64,000 bases of DNA from Ochotona curzoniae (taxonomy: Eukaryota; Chordata; Mammalia; Lagomorpha; Ochotonidae). The position numbers were made by a program, and so were the translations under genes. Location of the stretch: contig NW_024466218.1 of assembly GCF_017591425.1 (NCBI RefSeq), positions 15,018,001 to 15,082,000 on the forward strand. The letters are read 5' to 3'. The notes beneath the pieces were generated by a model. The model saw only the letters and a program-made list of their open reading frames with translations, did no database searches and was not told where the DNA came from. Positions 59,560-64,000 of the stretch are shown here, piece by piece; the first letter of the stretch is position 1, and each line of letters begins with the position of its first letter.

Positions 59560-59778
59560 TATTTGCTAAAGTTGGGCCAGCCTTAAGCTAGCAGCTTCAG
59601 CTTTCTTTGGTTCTCCCGTGTGAGTGCAGAGGCCTATGGACGCAGCCCATCCTTTACTGCCTTCTCAGCTGCACTAGCAGGGAGCTAGACTACAAGCGGA
59701 GCAGCCAGCATTCAGACGCTTGCCCATGTGGGATGCTTACCCTTCAAGCAGTTGCTTATGCCACCCCATCAGCCCCTG
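59560..59778 (-). mobile_element. Old CSINE, minus strand
   Basis: AGTTGGGCCAGCCTTAAGC, TTTGGTTCTCCCGTGTGAGT, CAGCCCATCCTTTACTGCC, CACTAGCAGGGAGCTAGACT, GTGGGATGCTTACCCTTCAA and head complement CACCCCATCAGCCCC are in antisense order. The tail may start near 59490. Confidence 0.78.
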
Positions 59779-59784
59779 GTTGGT

Positions 59785-60790
59785 GGATTTAATACACTTA
59801 CATTCAAAGTTACTGTTGAGAGATAAGAACCAGAACTTATCATTGCTTGAGTTGGGTAATCATTCAACCTGCTGCATTAATGAATCTTACGGTGACATGT
59901 GTTTCAAGTTCATTTCCGATTTAGGCTGCCCATCTGAATTTCTTGAAAGACTGGTATGCTGGTGGTGATAAATTCTCTCGAATTCTCTCTCTCCTTTTTT
60001 TTTCTTTTGATTATCTGTATATACTGTATTTCTTATAAAAGATAGCTTCTCCAGTTATGATAGTTTGGTTGGAAGATTCTGTTTTTTTTTTTTTTCTTTG
60101 CTTGCTTTTAACACTTTAAATATATCATTTCACTCTTTTCAGGATTTCAAAGCTTCTACTGAGAAGTCTGCAAATATAATTGGTTTTCCAATGTATGCAC
60201 CCTAATGTTTTTCTTTTCCTGTCTTTTCTTTTAAAAGCTTATTTCTTTGCAAGTCATAGTTACAGAGAAGACGAGGCAAAGGCAGAGAGAGAGACAAGTC
60301 TTCCATTGATTGTATCATTTCCCAAATAACTACAATGGCAAAGATTCTGTCAAGCAAAAAAATCCAGGAACCAGGAACCTCATCTGGGTTTTCTCTTTTA
60401 GGGCAAGTCTCCGAACTTCTCCTGCTTTCTCAAGCACGTTATGTAGGACCTGGATCAGAGGTTAGGCAGCTTGGACTCACATCCATGGCCATATAGGATG
60501 CCACCACTCCAGGCCATAGTCTCAAAATTTAAGGCATAGCTTCTCTTAATGTCTTAGGAATTCTTTGTCTTTAACTTTTGACAAATTGGTGACAACATGC
60601 TTCTGAGAAGATCTTTTTGGTTTAATTTTCTTAATATTTTTGAACTTCTTGTATGCTCTGTCTTCCTGTAGTGGACAGGAATGATAAAGTCTCTACTCCC
60701 TTTATTTAGCTATGATTTTGTCCTGTGCTTCTGATTACGTCTCTTTGACTTGTAAAAAAAAGTCACAGGTAGAGTTAGGATGATTTTCAT
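59785..60790. mobile_element. Old L1 remnant, interrupted by a SINE
   Basis: CTTACATTCAAAGTTACTGT, then CTTTAAATATATCATTTCAC, GCTTCTACTGAGAAGTCTGC and, after the SINE at 60230-60527, TTCTTTGTCTTTAACTTTTG and TGTATGCTCTGTCTTCCTGT recall a segment common in old mammalian L1 families. The parts on both sides of the SINE continue one another, so the SINE inserted later. Strand not assigned. Confidence 0.55.
60230..60527 (-). mobile_element. CSINE nested in old L1, minus strand
   Basis: AAAAGCTTATTTCTTTGCAA tail complement, GGCAAAGGCAGAGAGAGAGA, AAGTCTTCCATTGATTGTAT, CAGGAACCAGGAACCTCATC, TCTCCTGCTTTCTCAAGCAC and a head complement ending CACTCCAGGCCA. Diverged. Confidence 0.8.
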
Positions 60791-60794
60791 GAAA

Positions 60795-62000
60795 ATTTTG
60801 AGATATCTTTTCCTACATTTACGTTCATTCTGAGCTTTCTCACTCCATTTTAAAACATTCCAATAGAATTAATTTTTCTCCTAGCTTTTCATTCAAACAG
60901 TGACAATTTCTACTTCAGTTAAAATTACTGGATGGAGAATTCTATTATAAAATACTTAAATGAAGCCTGAATTAACAACTTGAGCTCTTGACTTACTTCT
61001 TCACTACAAACAAGAAAATAAAAAGTGTAGGAAATAGGGAAAACATTTTCAGTTTCTTCGGTATTAATAAGAATGCCTTAGCAGGAAGAAGAACGATAAA
61101 ACATTGTCTATGGTCTTGATATGCAGACCTACTTTAAAATGACCACTATCTGACAAGTTAGCTCTGTTTTAAAGATAACTGAAGGCAAACAAATCAGCTT
61201 TCACATTTTTATAATGCTATGTGCTTATTCATTTGAAAAAGAGGCCAGAGTGTTGGAAGAGGTGTCAAGTCAGCAATGTAATAGCTGGAGTTAAATGATA
61301 ACTATGGAGTCATCATCGAGAGCAAATGTCTAGATTGTGCCTCAGAATGCTGATGGCTTCATAACTCACCTTGGCTTTAGTATAATTGCTATTTTTCAAA
61401 TGAAATAATCAGAGTTGTGAAGCCAAACCCCATAATGTAAAATCAGTGCGCAGGCTCCTGTCTCCCTTAACACAAGATGCCCTTGCCTGCCCTTGATCAA
61501 TAGGAATTCTCTGACTTAAGGAAGTGATTCAGCTGATCTCACAAGATTCTAATCACTGGACTCAAGGAGTCATTTGCTTCTCCCATAGATAAGAACATCA
61601 ATGGCCAGTATTGTACTAGAGTGATTTAGGAAGGGGGATTTTAGCTCTTGGTAGAATGTAACTGCTTCATTTAAGTAGTCCCCACACAGACTGGAGCTCA
61701 CCTCACCGTCATCAATGGCTGTCATCACTACTAATCACAGGAAGGTAACAAACTCCACTGAACAACTGACAACTTGGACCACTCAGCTTCCACTTCAGTC
61801 TGTAAAAACCTTACCTGTAACTCATTAGGATTCCCAAAATTAAGCGATAGCTACCCAGGCCTTTGCTCTGCACTTTGCAAGAAATACCTACTATCTTTCC
61901 CTATCCCAAGGTTAACAAATAGAATTCTATACTCGTTTTAAAGGTTCTACAAAACACCTCGTACAGCTTTGCTGTGTCATTTGGCAATGGTCTGATGTGA
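60795..62000. other. Unique DNA, no gene recognised
   Basis: No element or coding segment recognised in about 1.2 kb. Confidence 0.4.
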
Positions 62001-62004
62001 TTTT

Positions 62005-62512
62005 ATTTCATAGTGTTGTTAATTTCTTTTTTCTTCCTGCTGTTGATTTGTTTTGGCTCATCATTTAAGGGGATGTATAGTAGCTGTAATGAAGACTGTC
62101 ATATCTAGTAACATGTTATTCAACTTCATGGCATTATAGATTTCTATTTTTCTTCCTATTGTTGATTTTGTATTGTGACTTTTCATTCAAGGGGATGTGC
62201 AGTAGCTGTGAAATTAAGACTAACGTATCCAGATGTGAGGATACAATTGGTATGCTTCTCCACTTACAGACAAAGATGTATTTACAATGAAACTGTTAAC
62301 TATATCTTGACAATAGGATGCTAGACTCTCTGCCATTGTCCATGCCCGCAATGATGGACATATGACTGTGCATGAAGCACTATACCTTAGTAATGATATA
62401 GGGGAACTTGGTGGGGGGTAGGACTTGGGAGGGGATAAGGGAAATCCCAAGAGCCTATGGAACTGAATCATAAAATGATAATAATAGTAAGAATGATAAT
62501 AAATACAAAATT
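62005..62512 (+). mobile_element. L1 3' UTR with tandem internal units, plus strand
   Basis: Two copies of a unit of about 120 bases, with TTCTTCCTGCTGTTGATTTG at 62030 and TTCTTCCTATTGTTGATTTT at 62149, each followed by TCATT(T/C)AAGGGGATGT and AGTAGCTGT. Then come CCAGATGTGAGGATACAATT, CTTGACAATAGGATGCTAGA, CTCTGCCATTGTCCATGCCC, a G-rich tract at 62410-62442 and an (ATA)-rich end. No ORF2 is recognised upstream. Confidence 0.88.
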
Positions 62513-62514
62513 AA

Positions 62515-63204
62515 AAAATGAAAGTGAAAAAACATTAAAAGTTGAACTTTTGCAGCTTTTCAAATTGTACTTAAAACCAGAAGTAGTCTGTATTGAATCT
62601 CTTACAGCTTGAAATGGGTTACATGCTTTACATTATTCTTACAGGGTGAGTACAAGCATTGGGTCAGGTTTAAACAAGCCACATTTATGTGAGGCTGTCA
62701 ATAACATTAAAAATCAAGAAAGATACCTGATAATAGTTTCGGTCTAGGTTATTGATTGAGGAGATATATTGCATTGCCATACACTGATGTTATATTCGGG
62801 GAAAATAAAACAATGAAATTGTTAATCATTCAGAGAATTGGGTCATTAATCTTTTCTTTTTTCCTATAATGGCCCAAAGTTTTAAAGCTTTCTTCTTCTT
62901 AGAGAACGGGGATGTTTTCTTGATAAGGGAGTTGCTTGAAAATTATGTTACATGGGAAATGTATTACAAGGCATCGTAACGACTTGGATGTCACCCTCCG
63001 CTGATGCCACTGCAGCAACCATTTTAGTCTTACAAGGACATACGTATGGCTAGAATAATTGGGTTTTGGAGGCTAGATATATGACATTGCTTGGTGAGTA
63101 TTTTACTCAACATATAGCCTACAAAATTTAGTTTTCAGATGTTGAGAATTTAAGATTAGAGCTTTATCTTTAGTTACCTATGTTTTTCTTACTGCTAAAA
63201 TATT
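62515..63204. other. Unique AT-rich DNA, no gene recognised
   Basis: No repeat or coding segment recognised. Confidence 0.4.
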
Positions 63205-63218
63205 GAAAATATTGTTTG
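63205..63218 (+). repeat. CSINE target-site duplication, left copy
   Basis: GAAAATATTGTTTG, matching 63755-63768 with two mismatches. Confidence 0.75.
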
Positions 63219-63544
63219 CAGTACTAGCATGATAGCTTAGTGACTAAAGTCTTTGCCTTGCACACCACAGGATCCCATATGGGTGTCTATTCCTATCCCG
63301 GCAGCCCCCCTTCCCACCCAACACCTGCTTGTGGCCTGGGAAAGCAGTTGAGGACAGCACAATGCCTCGGGACCCTGTGCCTGCGTGGGAGACTTGAAAG
63401 AAGCTCCTGGCTCCTGGCTTCAGATCGACTAAGCAACAGTCATTGTGGTCATTTGGGGAGTGAATCAGTGCATAGAAAATCTACCTCTCTGTCTCTCCTC
63501 CTGTCTGTATATCTCACTTTTCAATATAAATAAGCAAATCTTCA
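63219..63544 (+). mobile_element. CSINE, full length young-type, plus strand
   Basis: CAGTACTAGCATGATAGCTT head, GGATCCCATATGGGTGTC, CTATCCCGGCAGCCCCC, GGCCTGGGAAAGCAGTTGAG, GGAGACTTGAAAGAAGCTCC, TCTGTCTCTCCTCCTGTCTG and tail AATATAAATAAGCAAATCTT. The tail goes without a break into the (GAAA)n tract that follows. Confidence 0.95.
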
Positions 63545-63576
63545 GAAAGAAAGAAAGAGAGAGGGAGAGAAAGAAA

Positions 63577-63652
<76 letters not shown>

Positions 63653-63681
63653 AAGAGAGAAAGAGAGAAAGAGAGAAAGAG

Positions 63682-63712
<31 letters not shown>

Positions 63713-63713
63713 G

Positions 63714-63756
<43 letters not shown>

Positions 63757-63759
63757 AAA
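63545..63759. repeat. (GAAA)n/(GA)n microsatellite, SINE tail expansion
   Basis: About 215 bases of GAAA units with GA-rich interruptions near 63560 and 63620-63700. It lies between the SINE tail and the right target-site copy, so it belongs to the insertion and grew from its tail. Both strands are open here, giving low-complexity Lys/Glu/Arg or Phe/Leu/Ser products that are not genes. Confidence 0.95.
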
Positions 63760-63768
63760 TGTTGATTG
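63755..63768 (+). repeat. CSINE target-site duplication, right copy
   Basis: GAAAATGTTGATTG, matching 63205-63218 with two mismatches. The first bases merge with the last GAAA unit. Confidence 0.75.
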
Positions 63769-63894
63769 GCTTGAAGACTGTTTTCGTTTTACAGCCTTTA
63801 ATGGTGAAGACTCCAACAATTCCTTTCCACACTGAATCTTTCTGTTTTCAATGTGTTCTTCCTAAGACCCATATGTTTCTTTCCTGTAATGTCT

Positions 63895-64000
63895 TATTTT
63901 AGTTATTTGAAAGGGATGGGGGGGAGAGAGAGAGAGGCTTACATTCTCTCGTTTACTCCTTAAGCGAACCATAACTGTGGGAACTGAGACGGGCTGAACG
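63895..64000 (-). mobile_element. CSINE, minus strand, cut by window edge
   Basis: TTATTTGAAAGGGATGGGGG, GAGAGAGAGAGGCTTACATT, CTCTCGTTTACTCCTTAAGC and GGAACTGAGACGGGCTGAAC match the tail half of the antisense element. The head half lies outside the window. Confidence 0.75.

Noticed and set aside
63445..63832. ORFs of K/E/R-rich (+) and F/L/S-rich (-) proteins
   Set aside because: Translations of a (GAAA)n tract and the SINE next to it, not genes.
1..64000. CRISPR arrays, prokaryotic operons, phage or plasmid modules, tRNA and rRNA genes
   Set aside because: None seen. The only regularly spaced or repeated sequences are SINEs, L1 pieces and microsatellites, and tRNA-like boxes occur only within SINEs.
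1..64000. Endogenous retrovirus or LTR elements
   Set aside because: No paired long terminal repeats, primer binding site or retroviral protein motifs were recognised. The direct repeats found are short target-site duplications of L1 and SINEs.

Overview
The window looks like mammalian nuclear DNA from a lagomorph, most likely a pika (Ochotona). It is AT-rich and CpG-poor, with no operons and no long open reading frames. About three dozen copies of one tRNA-derived short interspersed element dominate it. This element carries an internal motif close to GTTCTAATCCCGGCAGC, a middle part reading like GGGAAAGCAGTCGAGGA, a pyrimidine block (TCTGTCTCTCCTCCTCTCTG) and a tail like CAATAAATAAATCTT. That architecture is the lagomorph C-repeat (CSINE) family, and the GTTCTAATCCCGG and AATAAATAAATCTT variants fit my memory of the pika form better than the rabbit form. 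The species call is inference from memory, not from a database search.

I find no protein-coding gene I can name. The longest stop-free stretch starting at an ATG is 156 codons, which is unremarkable for 64 kb of AT-rich DNA, and many of the other open stretches lie inside SINE copies. The window is best read as a gene desert or the inside of a very large intron. Two short segments have splice-like borders and coding-like content (about 1430-1593 on + and 50775-50928 on -). I report them only as candidates.

Layout: 1-7 kb has four minus-strand CSINEs of different ages and an ancient MIR-like piece. 7.6-7.9 kb is a minus-strand L1 3' end. 8-13 kb is nearly unique AT-rich DNA. 13.1-14.65 kb is a cluster of four CSINEs with head-to-head and tail-to-tail pairs. 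15-20 kb has an old L1 remnant and (CT)n/(CA)n/(GA)n tracts. 20.6-27.7 kb is the longest repeat-poor stretch. 27.7-34.2 kb is again SINE-rich. 36.2-36.55 kb holds the ORF1/ORF2 junction of a dead L1. 37.09-37.75 kb is a young, internally rearranged L1 insertion flanked by a perfect 19-bp target-site duplication. 43.9-50.5 kb is SINE-rich with a large purine microsatellite. 54.7-60.8 kb has SINEs, a third L1 3' end and old L1 pieces with nested SINEs. 62.0-62.5 kb is an L1 3' end with tandem internal units. 63.2-63.77 kb is a CSINE whose tail grew into a (GAAA)n microsatellite inside its own target-site duplication.

The biology visible here is retrotransposition: CSINEs (non-autonomous) and L1 (the likely source of the enzymes) have built up this DNA in layers, with microsatellites growing from SINE tails. 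I see no immune system, operon, CRISPR array, rRNA, tRNA gene or other novel encoded system.
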